Shown here: positions 1-10,490 of the stretch, in pieces | Numbering within the stretch: position 1 is the stretch's first letter | How the letters are laid out: each line of letters begins with the position of its first letter | Source of the DNA: Sarocladium kiliense | Taxonomy: Eukaryota; Ascomycota; Sordariomycetes; Hypocreales; Sarocladiaceae | DNA: 64,000 nt | Reading direction: 5' to 3' | Assembly (NCBI GenBank): GCA_030734395.1 | Contig: JAUZTG010000029.1 | Location: 6,262,001 to 6,326,000 of the forward strand | Position numbers and translations under genes: made by a program | The notes under the pieces: generated by a model | What the model was told of the DNA's origin: nothing | Seen by the model: only the letters and a program-made list of their open reading frames with translations | Databases searched by the model: none

Positions 1-1993
1 AGACTTTGGCTCAGCTGCGCAGAAACAAGCTCGAAGACAGGCTCGCGTAGTGCCCAGTGACGAACCGGGGGAATCCTCCCGGGCGCGCCAGCAGCAACCG
101 AAGAAGGCGTCCAAGGGCCAGACTAAAGTTCATCGGGAGACGGATCTGATAACCTTCGACGCCGAAGAGGGTGATGATGGCGATCCAGGCCCAAGACGCA
201 GCGCGCGACTACGAAAGAAGGGCAATGAGCCCGCACCCGAACCGCTTGAAGAGGCTGACCGCCATCGCGGGCGGCGAAAGGGTAGTGGCAGAGGTCGCGA
301 ACCCTTATCTCCAGAGTTGTCGCACACAGATGAGGAAGACAGCCGGCATGGCTTGCTTCGCTTTCTTCAGAGGAACAAGAGAAATGGTCGCCTACCCGAA
401 CAGTTGATCGATCCGGATCCAGAGGAGCAAGAGCCTGGCCGACAACGTCGAAAGAACAAAAGCAAGAACGTTGAGCCTCTTTCACCAGAGTTGACCGATG
501 CAGATGAAGTAGAGGAGGACAACAGACGACGAGCCGCCAAGGGCAAGGGTCGCCTGTATGAGGCGCCTCCATCAGACAGGGTAGATCAAGGTCGATCAAA
601 GTGGCGCCCCGTGACAGTAGAGTCGGCTTCTGAATCCGACCAGCCGGATGACGAAGGCCGATTCTATGGGCGCGAGAACAGACAAACGCTTTTATCTCCC
701 GCTTCCATTGCTTCATCAAGAGCCGACAGGGCGACATTGGAACGATGGTCTGTCCCGCGCACGAAGGATGGAACAGAACTGCTCATGTCAGACACGTCAG
801 ACCCATCGACTCGGCGGTCAAATCAAACAATCTCGCCGGATGCTGATTATCCTGCCGTGGATCGGCGGAATGCAAACCTCATCCAGACTGGGTTGAAAAA
901 CTTGAGCATCCGTGACCGGATGGACCTTGACTCGCCATCGTCGCAGCACAGTCCTGTAAAGCCAAAGCCATCTAGAACTCGAGTTGGGTTCAGCCTCCCT
1001 AAAAAGCCTTCAACAAGCCATTCCAGAGCCCGCGCTGATGATCCCGGCCCTTCGCGAGTGAGGAGGGAAGATGCCCAAAGTGATGAGTATACAACGCGCA
1101 GAGCGAGTCAATCACGGACATCTCAGTCCGCAAGCCTCAGATCACCGGTACCACATGCTAGACGGGCCAGGCGGAGCCAAAGTTTCGATGAAGAACCTGC
1201 TGTTGTCCCTCGAGACCCTCGGGAGATGTCATTCGATGCATGGAAGTCATTCGTACTTCGAGGGTCTCTGAAAACAAGTATGAGCCTTCTATCAAAAAGC
1301 CTTTTCCGCATACCGGATGAGGACGGCGGTGACGTCTTGCGTGGCCTTATCGTCGGAAGGCTCCCAATGAGGCGGAATTGGCTTGCCGTGATGGTACGTG
1401 GCGCTAATCCAAACTTCCCACTTAGTTGCCGTGGCTACGTTGTGAATGGGACGGACTCACGCTATGCCCAAACATTTGAGAGGTATACTACAGACGGTCC
1501 AAACCTGATGCTATCATACGGCACAGATAGCGGCTTACGAAAGACCGACGACGACGACGGGGACTCAAGGCCGTTGAAGCCGTCAGAGTTTGAATGTGCC
1601 GCTATCTTTCAGATTCCTTGGGGAAAGCAATTCCGCACGTTGGTGCTTGGCTCGAGACGTGGTGTTAAGCATCAGCAGTATGCATTGTTTCCGCTTCCAT
1701 TGCTGAACAAAGTATGGGGTACAGCAAAAACAGATTCCTTCATTGAGAAATTTCTGGATACCGTAGGTCAAACTGACCGGCGGCCCCGGTTTCGACGTGC
1801 ACAAGGGCCTGCCTATGGCCATGGTGCCAACGGACTGGTTCCAATCTCTGAACTGACCGCCACCGCAGAGGTTCCGGACAATGCAGACAGTACAGGCAGT
1901 GCAGGTAGTGCGGGCAGTGAAGCCAGTGCAGCGAGCTCGGGAGAAGAGAGTGGATACAGTGAGCCTGAAGGAGCGCCTCTCGGAAGAAGATAG
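1..1993 (+). CDS. Long basic disordered protein, left copy (5' end outside window)
   Basis: This is the left-arm copy of the gene at 17930-19996. The reading frame is open from base 2 (Asp-Phe-Gly-Ser) to a TAG at 1991-1993, so the start lies before the window. About the first 380 residues are low-complexity, rich in Arg, Lys, Ser, Asp and Glu, with two copies of an EPLSPEL motif. A folded-looking segment of about 190 residues follows (roughly from 1225 to 1790), with aromatic and Gly residues and the phrase WLAVMVRGANPNFPLS. A Ser/Ala/Gly-rich tail ends the protein. I do not recognise the family. It is convergent with the RING gene, with 174 bp between the stops. A chromatin or nuclear role would fit the composition but is only inference. 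Confidence 0.75.
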   Translation, partial: DFGSAAQKQARRQARVVPSDEPGESSRARQQQPKKASKGQTKVHRETDLITFDAEEGDDGDPGPRRSARLRKKGNEPAPEPLEEADRHRGRRKGSGRGREPLSPELSHTDEEDSRHGLLRFLQRNKRNGRLPEQLIDPDPEEQEPGRQRRKNKSKNVEPLSPELTDADEVEEDNRRRAAKGKGRLYEAPPSDRVDQGRSKWRPVTVESASESDQPDDEGRFYGRENRQTLLSPASIASSRADRATLERWSVPRTKDGTELLMSDTSDPSTRRSNQTISPDADYPAVDRRNANLIQTGLKNLSIRDRMDLDSPSSQHSPVKPKPSRTRVGFSLPKKPSTSHSRARADDPGPSRVRREDAQSDEYTTRRASQSRTSQSASLRSPVPHARRARRSQSFDEEPAVVPRDPREMSFDAWKSFVLRGSLKTSMSLLSKSLFRIPDEDGGDVLRGLIVGRLPMRRNWLAVMVRGANPNFPLSCRGYVVNGTDSRYAQTFERYTTDGPNLMLSYGTDSGLRKTDDDDGDSRPLKPSEFECAAIFQIPWGKQFRTLVLGSRRGVKHQQYALFPLPLLNKVWGTAKTDSFIEKFLDTVGQTDRRPRFRRAQGPAYGHGANGLVPISELTATAEVPDNADSTGSAGSAGSEASAASSGEESGYSEPEGAPLGRR

Positions 1994-2167
1994 CACATAG
2001 AAAGCCTTATAATGGAACTTTAACCCTTATCAAATGTCCCAAAAGGTGATAGTGATAAGAAGGTAGACTTCGATGACGCCTCAAGCAGCAATCATGGCTC
2101 GGCTTGGATTCAATCAGAGGCTTTCACTGCTGCAAAAATGCTTCTTCGAATCTCATGTTACTCGGAT

Positions 2168-3577
2168 TTATTGAGGCTCTCCTATTTGTAGACGAAATCT
2201 AACTGTCCTACCTCTCTGCCGACGGCATAATGGGCACGTCGGCTGGACGTGCTGCTGTAGACACCCTACATGGAACGTATGACCACACGAGTCGAGTGCT
2301 CCCCACTCGCTTTGGCGATATATTTCCAAACAGATAGCACATTGAGGAGACAACGAGAACAATTCTACAATGCCCTGGGGATGGAGATGTCTTGGGCATG
2401 GCTGAGAAGGACGTTCTGCATATTGTCGCTCCTTGCAACTAAGACAAGTGACCTGTTCATAATAAGTACTGCGAACATAGTTGAGCGATGGGGATCAACT
2501 CACGCAACCACATCTTTCGAACAGATAAGCCCTGCCATGTGTCGCAACAGAATCTCTGCACGTACTGCACCGGATAATCAAGTCGGCCTCTGTAGCCTCT
2601 TCAGCAAGCACCAAATTGCCTGCTGGTTCACCAGACATGGCTGCTCCAGGGAGAGTGCTTAGATTTGACCTCCTAAACATCGGATTGATTGCAGACCTCC
2701 TGCGCCGATGCCTAAGAGGTGCCTCGTAACTGCGACCAGAGAGCCTCGACGGGATATCTCCATAAGTACTGCTTGAGCTGTCCGATGGAGCAGTTGTTTG
2801 ACTCGTAGGTGGAATATCCAGGATTGTCCGTCGACGCCTACCTGCTTCGACCATAGCCATCAGAGCCTGAGCGCCACCATCGGCGGGGGGTGTCTCGTTC
2901 GCTGCCTCGAGCCTCCTGCGTCGGCGACTGCGCCTGCGCCGATGCCTAGGACGTGCCTCCAAGCTGCGATGAGAGCTGTCTGGTGAAACAGTGGTTTGAA
3001 CCGTAGGTGGACTACCCACAGTATCTAAGGGGGGTTGGGTTCGTATGATCGAGTCGGCTTCCGTGGCCTCTCCAGCGTCAGCGTCAGCGTGGGATGTCTC
3101 GTTCGCTCCCTCGAACCACGGGGGGGAGGGCCAAAGTCCATGCAATGGCTCGTGGTTTCCAGACATAGAGCTGTCTGGTTGATCAGCTGACAACCCCGTA
3201 GAAGGCTCATTTGACGCCTCGGGCATACTCCTTGAGCTTTCCACAGTATCGGAGGGTTGTGGTATCAAAGGGCTCGGGAACGTATCCATATGCTCGGGTC
3301 TCCCGTCCAGCACTATTGGCACCTCTTCCGACTCCCGAGGGCGAATTGTGCTGTTTACACTGCCGGGACCAGACACCAGCGTATGCTCCTCGCGTGCTGG
3401 AAGGAGCCCATACGCTGCTCCCGATTCTCGTCTCCTCAAGGACACTTCGACATCCCAGATGCCAGTCGAGAGACGGAAACGTCCTCCATTTCTGCTGGAC
3501 AGGTGAGGTTCCGCGACTCTGACCGTTACTCCATGCAGGCAAGCCTCCACGTAGCCATTGTAGCCATTGGTCGCCAT
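2168..3577 (-). CDS. Double RING-finger protein, copy A (left arm)
   Basis: Two exons: 2504-3577 and 2168-2452, with a 51-nt GTGAGT...CAG intron at 2453-2503, giving 452 aa. The N-terminal 60 residues form a conserved module (YVEACLHGVTVRV, then LSTGIWDVEVSLRRRE) shared by all family copies. A Ser/Pro/Arg-rich linker with RHRRRR runs follows. Near the exon junction is an atypical zinc module: CSTC, then CGC-x2-C-x2-C, then CPRH. The C-terminus is a RING-H2 (CAIC, SCGHTFHVGC, CPLC) with all eight ligands. The likely role is E3 ubiquitin ligase; the substrate is unknown. It is divergent from the patatin-like gene at 3897 and identical to the gene at 16346-17755. The start was chosen by alignment with copies 3 and D. 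Confidence 0.85.
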
Positions 3578-3896
3578 TGAGCCAAGTTTCTTTTGGATAG
3601 CTATGGGTCGTGCGAAAGTAGGAGGGGGATAAAGAAGGAGGGGGATAAAGAAATATGAGGATCAGAGAAAGCATGGGAGAAAGCTACCATGTCAACGAAA
3701 TCAGCCTCGGCGTGCTCGACACCAGAACGGCAATCGCGCTGAATGCTGCAACAATGATGCTGCATTTCCGAACCGTGCATAAAGCAGACAGTAAGTGCGC
3801 TGCTTCAGACATGATTTGATATGCCACCTTTCTGCATATAAAAGAATCCCGAAGCATTTTCCATTTCACCCCATCTTAAGGAAGCTTTTGCGAACC
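3578..3896. promoter_or_regulatory. Shared divergent promoter of RING A and patatin-like gene
   Basis: These 319 bp separate two divergent starts. The segment 3683-3750 (GCTACCAT ... CGACACCAGAAC) is conserved upstream of all five RING copies. A TATA-like CATATAAAAG at 3834-3843 serves the rightward gene and argues for the start at 3897 rather than the upstream in-frame ATG at 3795. The inverted-repeat boundary (3764) falls inside this promoter. Confidence 0.6.
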
Positions 3897-6222
3897 ATGT
3901 TGTCGCCTTGGCTTCATCTCGAGGCTGCAGTGGGCCTGCAACCTCCATCGTTGCTTGAAGACCATCAAGGCTACGACGTGATCCCGGCTGAGACATCCCC
4001 TAGGATCGTGCTTGCAGTCGGTGGACGAGCTAAGAGCTCTTTCCTCGGAGAGACTTCGCTGTCGGCCTCCTTTGGCCCTACGGTGTCCATCTCGCAGCAT
4101 TCCGGCTCAACGATTATAATTCATGGAGATCTCCACCATGGCCACCCGATGCTGCGCCGTAGTGCAGGCCCACCACCGGAACAGGTGTCTCGGCACAACC
4201 TGCAGACGTGGCTCTCTCCTTCGAGCTCGAAGCTCAAGATTGCTAGGTTTGGATTCGACCTTTACTGGCAGGCTATTGCGCCATTTTCTGCAGCGATATT
4301 GCTCTTTCTGGATGATCTTGGCGGTGCGACGGCGACGCTGGAGGTCCTTGTACGATGGATCAGACTCGGAACCAATGGACCGTTGCCTCGGATTGTCGTC
4401 ATCTATAAGTCTTTCACCGATAGCCAGGTCCAGCGCCTTCTTACAAACCTCTCCGCGAGGCTGAATATCCAACCTGAAAGCGCCTCCTATCAGAAGATTT
4501 TCCAAGCCATCCGACTCCTTCCGGCTTATGCCACTTCGGATGTACATGAATGCATTGAAGAAGGGTTCGGGGAGCAGGAGCAAGCGAACCTATCATTCGC
4601 AGGCGAGCACCTTCCGCACCAGCTGCGTTCCGCAATCAGCAACTTCTGCCTCGGGCTACCTGTCAACGTGATCCAGGCTGCTCGTCAAAGGAATCCTGTG
4701 CCTAAAGAGCTTTCAAAGCGTCTTTCACGGTTCATGGCAATGGCTAAGAGCACAGACATCGATCGTGTCGAGGTCGTGGCCTCCGCGTTGGATCTTAATG
4801 CACATCCTCCTGGGATGCATTGTGAGTTCGTTATCGTATCAGTCTCGATTGATACTGGACCTCGCTAACCGGACAGTCTTTGATCCCGATATGACGTTCG
4901 AGGAGCTGTATCGCACCCACGCACAGGACATCGAGGTTTCCATATCTGAGCCAGGATTTGTAAAAAAGTTGCGGCAAGCTTTCGTCAGCACGTCCCTGCA
5001 GAGACAACACGGATCCTCGGCCCATGCCCATCTACGGACGGTGCAGCAGTATCAGATGGCATGGAGGCAGATCCGCAGCAACTGGCTTTGTCTTTTGTGT
5101 CTTGCGCAGGAACCGAGCTCCCGCAATGCTTTATCATGCGAGCACTGGCTATGTAGTAGCTGCCTAGTCCTCTGCGACGAGGAATCTCAACCCAATCAAG
5201 GGCAGTTCCAACTGGCGCACTGCCCGCTCTGCCGGTGTGCGAACGAGCATTCCGTCTCACTGCGACCGCCGACGGCCGGCCTTCGCCTGCTGAGAATCGA
5301 CGCCGAGGTGAAGGACAAAGCTCAGATCTGGCAGATGCTCAAGAGTCTGCAGTCCGAGATACATCTGCCTCTTTCCCTTAGAGATCACTTTGATCTTGTG
5401 ATTGCGTCTGGGGCTGGGACCTTCTTCGCTTTTACTATATTTGCGAAGGAGTGGGCTCTGGAAGACTGCAAGTACCACTTGGGCAACGTTAGAACACCCA
5501 AGGGCAACACCTCGAAGGGATCTCTTGCTTTCGGCAAGGGCTTGAGCTGGGACCTTGGAAGCATGCCAGGGTGCGAGATGATACTTCACCTTAAAGATCA
5601 GATATTCCGAAACACGCTCATAGCGGAGGCGGACATCAAGGCTGACCTGTCGGTTGTTCTCACACCGTCCTCCCCTCCTGCTAACATTCAGCTTCTTTCT
5701 CACCAGCTCATTGCTAGTCTTTTCTACATTGAGCTTGCCTCTTACCCAAAGCCCGGCTCTCAGACCTCACTGAGGGTTAAATGCCGGATTCCCTCAGGAG
5801 CATCGCTAGTCAGCCTCGTTACCAGATTGCACCACTACAAGGCAACGGCCTTTATCAAGGTCAAACGTCGCATCGACAGACAAGAGATCTTCGTCACACC
5901 AGCTGCGCTTGGACGATGCCGTGATGGGTCAGACTTCCGCCGGACCTTTCTCATCGATGTTCCTTCGCAGTCTGCAGTCATCGATATACAACTGAATTCA
6001 GCCAATGGCAATCGAGCTAGCTTAAGTAAGTGTCCATATTCCGTCTCAGCCTTGATCAAAGATCAGGGGCTGGATTGTATCTTTGGACGCAGCGATCATC
6101 GGCATGCTGAATTGGCGGACGAGGATGATGGTTTTGTTATCGAGGAGATGGATAGCCTGCAGCAAGAGCTGAATGAGATGTTGACGTCGACGCATTGGAG
6201 CGTTGGCGAAAGCGTGATCTGA
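3897..6222 (+). CDS. RING-like / degenerate patatin-like protein
   Basis: Two exons (3897-4821, 4877-6222) around a 55-nt GTGAGT...GCTAAC...CAG intron give 756 aa. Residues about 115-170 carry an APFSAAILLFLDDLGG motif like the degenerate G-domain of fungal patatin-family proteins. Residues about 378-427 form a RING (CLLC, SCEHWLCSSC, CPLC). Next comes a patatin-like start (GLRLLRIDAEVKDK ... FDLVIASGAGTFF). The oxyanion GGG and the nucleophile motif G-x-S-x-G expected there are absent, and Gly stands where the Ser should be, so lipase activity is unlikely. The remaining C-terminus keeps a family-like SLFYIEL segment. The protein is probably cytosolic. It is divergent from RING copy A and is the only intact copy here; a 5' relic lies at 14829. 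A role as a scaffold or sensor is inference. Confidence 0.7.
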
Positions 6223-6653
6223 ATGCTAGTGTGGAAGAAATTACACTTATTCTCGGTTAGACCTTTGGCCCCTCGAGGAGGATCGAGCAAGCCATGTCGT
6301 GTGATGGTCTGTCGTACGGTTCGCGTAGAGCAGTCCGTCGTGGTCGCGATACCCAGTAACTTACTGATGTGCATGCTAACTGTAGTGTCAGGTACGGCGA
6401 CTTTGAGACGCGTTACCCTTAGTAGCGACGCTGAACATAATCGGAAGGTTATTTTAGTGATTAAAGGATTAAACTGTAACGTACTGTAAAATCAGATGAG
6501 CCTGTAGGGCAATATTTGTTGGCTAAGACATGCGGGCAAACAGTCGTAGCAATTCTTCAGTCTTCATTTTCACTGCAATAGGACCATGAAAGCTGAAAGG
6601 ATAGCTTTGCACATGCAAGACTTTGAAGAAGGATTCACGGCAGGGCTCCCCGC

Positions 6654-6836
6654 TACGACAACCGCATCGAGCGTCTTTGGACGTACGTACAAGTTGTCAG
6701 CGCAATCATGATGTCCATCTCTCACGGCTCCAACAATGTTGCGAACGCTGTTGGCCCCTGGATTGCTGTTTACCAAACGTATAACTCTGTCTGGATCCTT
6801 GCTATCGCTGGTCTCCTCTTGGGTGCCGGTTTCTGA
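6654..6836 (+). pseudogene. Relic of PHO-4/PHO89-type phosphate permease
   Basis: An open segment of 60 codons encodes SISHGSNNVANAVGPW followed by SVWILAIAGLLLGAGF, then a stop. This matches the C-terminal half of fungal sodium/phosphate symporters (PHO-4 of Neurospora, PHO89 of yeast), which have the signature HGSNDVANAVGP. There is no start, no N-terminal transmembrane part and no continuation past the TGA, so it is a fragment. It lies between the patatin-like gene and the kinase gene. The 430 bp before it (6223-6653) hold nothing else I recognise. Confidence 0.75.
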
Positions 6837-6875
6837 TTCATGGGAGGCTTTCTGCGCAATTCAGTCATGTATTTA

Positions 6876-8070
6876 TTACTTCTCAGTGGCCTCAGACGCC
6901 TGCTCCGACCTGGAGATCCACGGATGACTCCACGCATGCCCGGTGGACGTGCGCTTCCAGGGTTCCCACTGCAGCATGCCCCGGATGAAGTTCAGAAAGT
7001 CGTCCTTTCTCTTGCCCTGCAGCGACGTGACGAGAGACTCCAGCGTCGCCGGCGGTGGCAGGGGAACCACTCCCTTCCAATCGCCCGCGTCGTCCCAGTA
7101 CTTCTGGGATTTTGGGCTCCTCCGCAAGAAGTCCAGTGGTGGTGGTCCGAGTATCCTCACCATGTGGGCTAGGTGGAAAGCCTCGTTGATTTCAAGGTTG
7201 TCAAGGTCGTAGATCTGGAAAAGACATTTTGGTTCGAGAAGATCCCACGCCTGGGGTAAAGGAAGGTCAGCACTGTGTGGAGATGCCGTGAAGGAGAGCG
7301 TAAAAAAATAAAAGAAGAAGGAATGGACGTACCAACATCCCAATCGACCATAAATCGACGGCGAAGTCCCATTGCATGTCTAATAGAACCTCAGGAGCTC
7401 GGTACTGCGCGGGCATGATGAGCCCAGTTTGGAGCTCACTGTCGGGGCAGATGCGAGCGTGTCCAAAGTCACAGAGGTGCGGTGAGCCGCCGGCAGCCAG
7501 GAGCATCTGGGAAACGTGGATCACACGGTCCCCGATGACCTTCCTGGGTGTTGGGCGCGCGCGTTCGTTTTCTTCGAACTGAGCTAACTTGGACTCGTCT
7601 GTGATTTCGAGAAGCAGGTTCCCAGCGTGAATGTCTCCACGGATGATCAGATCAGCACAGGTGCTTGTCTTTCCCCCCTTCTCTCTCTTTTTTTCCCAAC
7701 TAAAAAGGGCTAGTAGAAGACCTACCGGTATGAATCACACTGGCCTCATGGTGTAGAAAGTTCAGAGCCAAGACGGTCCGCTGAATGGCTGATACGGCGG
7801 TTTCTTCGTTGTAGACGCCGCCGGGCTGCAGCTCTTGGAGGAGCTTGACGCTGACGCCAAGCGGAGGCAGGACAAAGACAACGTGGGGGCCGCAAGAACC
7901 CTGGATTGTGAAGTGATCCTCAAGTAGTCGGATTTGCTCGCGACCGGAGTGCTCTGACTGGATGGACTTCAGGTGCTGGAGCACCTCCAGCTCTCGAAGG
8001 CGTGATACATGAGTGACGTGCACTTTAAGCACAACGTATCGACGAGTTCTATGAGCGTGTGTCAGAGAAG

Positions 8071-8101
<31 letters not shown>

Positions 8102-8508
8102 GTTATGATGGCCGAAGGAAGGGGGCGGACTTACAAGAGGTCCAGGGCCAGCCATGTGGTGGATGAGGCGCCATATCCAAGCTTGGCTATGACCTGGTAC
8201 TGATCGCGGATGACCTCGCCGATGCGCGCAGGGTAGAACAGTCCTTCTTTATAGAAAGGAAGCGTCTCCTCCTCGACCTTGACCGACTCGTCTATGCAGT
8301 CAAAGCCGCTCTGCGGAAAGTTCTTGGGGGACACTCGACGATGGGCGGCCAGGGAAGTTGACATGATGGTCCTAGGGGAAGGAGCCGTGCGAAAGAAGGG
8401 AACGCGTGGGACACGTCGAGCCACTGCCGCCGCAACAGTGCGAAGAAGAGTTCGTGTGCCAAATACAGGGAGGAGAGGGGAAACTGGAAGCAGCCGCGCT
8501 TCAAGCAT
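6876..8508 (-). CDS. SRPK-like serine/threonine protein kinase
   Basis: Four exons (8135-8508, 7726-8048, 7333-7634, 6876-7250) with introns of 86, 91 and 82 nt give 457 aa in one frame. The N-terminus (about 50 residues rich in Arg/Ala/Val, start at 8508) resembles a mitochondrial presequence; an internal Met 48 residues later is the alternative start. Kinase motifs in order: glycine loop KLGYGASSTTWLA, lysine in YVVLKV, catalytic loop HTDIHAGNLLLEI (completed only after splicing at GTGGAG/ACATT), CDFGHAR, and QYRAPEVLLD. This is the arrangement of the fungal SR-protein-kinase-like family, many of them lineage-specific. It ends in WKRTSTGHAWSHPWI, the usual end of the C-lobe. All catalytic residues are present, so it is probably active. 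The first intron holds a GAA microsatellite. Confidence 0.88.
8066..8100. repeat. GAA trinucleotide microsatellite
   Basis: About eleven GAA units lie in the first intron of the SRPK-like gene (TTC units in the sense of the gene). The position may be length-polymorphic without changing the protein. Confidence 0.9.
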
Positions 8509-8514
8509 TCTTTG

Positions 8515-9170
8515 TTTGCTTCGCTCCTCCCCATGAGATCTTTATGCTCCTTTCTTCGGCGCACAGAAACGACTTTGATTTTAAGTTGGGCCAAGGTTCT
8601 GGTCGGGGTAAGTTCTACTAACCTTGGTCGGGTTTAGTGGTCTAAGGCCTGACTTTGTCGCTGTCTAGGCGCGCGCATAACGTGCCCGAGGCCCCTCCAT
8701 CGACCGCCCAGCCTCAAGACATCGTCCCACCCAATCAATCAAGCGACCAAGCCACTCAGCCCCCCCTCCTTTTTCCTTCCCTTTTGCCTTCTTCACTCTC
8801 TCCCTCGCACTTCAGCGCTTTGAGGCTTTGACCCGGAAGGGGAAACAAGGCTTGATGGCATCCTCGTGTTGGATAACCTGTCGTGCAGCACAACTGCAGA
8901 CTGTAGTTAATTGGGACCTGGGTATTAGTAGGATTCTGGATATCAGAATTTCCACTGGTGGCACGGAATTTCTTTATAAACTAAGAATAAAACTAAACGT
9001 GAAAATAAAAATCCATCTATGAGCGGTGGCTATCCTAGAGTGCCCCGGGCTGGTTGACGAGAAGAACGAGTCATTGTAAGTACTTGGCAGTAAAGCACAC
9101 AACCAACAGTAAGGATGGGTGATTCGGGGGGGGGGGGATGAAGGGTTAAACAGCCGCTGAAGCTCTCACG
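8515..9170. other. Intergenic region, kinase promoter side
   Basis: I see no convincing gene. There are C/T-rich stretches near 8755-8815 that may be the kinase promoter, and an 11-nt G run near 9127. Confidence 0.4.
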
Positions 9171-9310
9171 ATGGCGAACGAGCTTTTCAAGAGGCTGGCC
9201 ATGTGTGTAGCCCGAGCGGTACAGCCACAGCGGCTATGCCCTCTTCCTGGCCTGTTCACTATTCGACATTTCCATGTCTCGTCCGAATCGATGCCGTCAA
9301 GATCCAGTGA
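9171..9310 (+). pseudogene. Possible first exon relic of a mitochondrial ribosomal protein (bL36m-like)
   Basis: The ATG at 9171 opens a short frame with a presequence-like start (MANELFKRLAMCVARAV), then FTIRHFHVSS and MPSRSS immediately before a GTGAGT donor. Fungal bL36m has a similar presequence and an M-K-x-R-S-S start at the mature domain. The zinc-binding remainder of bL36 is not found downstream, so only the first exon would remain. The call rests on a weak N-terminal resemblance; it could equally be an unrelated small gene. Confidence 0.25.
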
Positions 9311-9596
9311 GTTCTCCCTATCCCCCCATCCGTCCATGCTAATCAAGCTCATACTCTTGGATCCGCAAATCGGCGCCGCTCAAAACGTCATTTTGTCAAG
9401 CACTTATTGCTCCTATGGTTCATCTATTTCGTAAAACGAGTTGCCGGTGCTCTCTTGCAAGATGATACTTGCAATTCTCGAGCGCCCAACTTCCAGAAAG
9501 ACTATGTAGGCAATGAAGTCACAGTCTCGTATGCAAGGATTTAATCAAAGCGGTCCATTAAGTATGTAATGAATAGGAATGCTAAATTGTCTCAAT

Positions 9597-10311
9597 TCAA
9601 AGTGTTCCCCGATTGCCTGATATCGACCCTATGTTAAGCCTTGAAAATCGTGCTTCAAGTTCAGCCACTGACTCAGCCTCTAAGATCTCGCTACATTGTT
9701 GAACTCCGCGTCTAGCTATGTAGTAGAGGTCTTCATTCGCCACTCTTCGATAGTCATTTCTTTCCATCATTAGCTAACCCCGCATTAAGAAGGCAGACGA
9801 CTCACACAAAATAATCTATGGATTCGGGGTAGAGGGCAAGAATGATCGCCGATGATCCTGCTAGCAACGACCATCGCTTTGCGATGCGCCTGTATTTGAA
9901 GATTTGATATCGAGATACCGTTGGGAGGCATTCCAGGCAAAGGTCAACAACGAGGCAATGATTGCGTTGTCCTGGTCTTAAAGATATGTCCCCATTCTGT
10001 GGACCGAGAGCGACCAACTGCTGTAGCTTAGAAAAGACTTGAGAAAGACGTAGATAGGCCATTCGCTTTTCTAGTGAAGTAACTGGGTGCTCGACCTTAT
10101 CTTGAACGTATTGGATGGCTGTGGGAATGGTCGGGTCATTGAAAGCTGCTTCTTGTCGGATTGTGGTCTGCGTCAAACAACATTGACCAAACTGAGGCGC
10201 CCAGCTCCAGTTCAGCAAGGTCGATATGCCGTGGTAAGAAGCGAGAGTACAGACGTTGAAGTCTAGCTTCAGCGCGTGTCGGGGCCATAATGGCAAAGAA
10301 GCTAGCTTCAT
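9597..10311 (-). CDS. Hypothetical protein (222 aa)
   Basis: Two exons, 9806-10311 and 9597-9759, with a 46-nt intron (GTGAGT donor, AGCTAATG branch, AAAG acceptor). Splicing joins FVNDYRRVANEDLYYIARRG in frame and extends the protein by 53 residues to a TGA. I do not recognise the family. It has no signal peptide, and the helical second half includes YVQDKVEHPVTSLEKR. It is divergent from the small gene at 10491, 179 bp away. The frame-preserving intron is the main support that it is a real gene. Confidence 0.55.
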
Positions 10312-10490
10312 TGGGAGTAAACCAAGCGCAGCCTCTATAGTCAGATTCCGGGCAGGAAAAGGAACAACGCGGATACAGAAATGAAAATAGCAGGATTTCA
10401 GGAGAGATGGTGAAGCGGTATATAAGGACTCTAGCCGCAGTGGCGCTTGTCTACCGTCTTTGGCCTACATCCATAGTCTTCACTTCAACC

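Larger units (their letters stand above)
1..3764. repeat. Left arm of 3.76-kb inverted repeat
   Basis: This segment is the reverse complement of 16159-19922 (paired coordinates sum to 19923). The proteins read from both arms are identical, and every stretch I compared base by base matched. The inner end is sharp: after TGCA at 3761-3764 the arms diverge. The outer end is not reached, because base 1 still pairs with 19922, so the arm may continue beyond the window. It contains a basic-protein gene and a double-RING gene. It could be a recent inverted duplication, a gene-converted palindrome, or an assembly artefact. Confidence 0.95.

Noticed and set aside
3795..3896. In-frame N-terminal extension of the patatin-like protein from the ATG at 3795
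   Set aside because: A TATA box lies inside the extension (3834-3843), and alignment with the relic at 14829 supports conservation around the ATG at 3897.
6024..6067. Possible second intron in the patatin-like gene (GTAAGTG ... ATCAG)
   Set aside because: The 41-nt removal would change the frame and shorten the protein; the unspliced frame continues for 60 codons to a natural stop.
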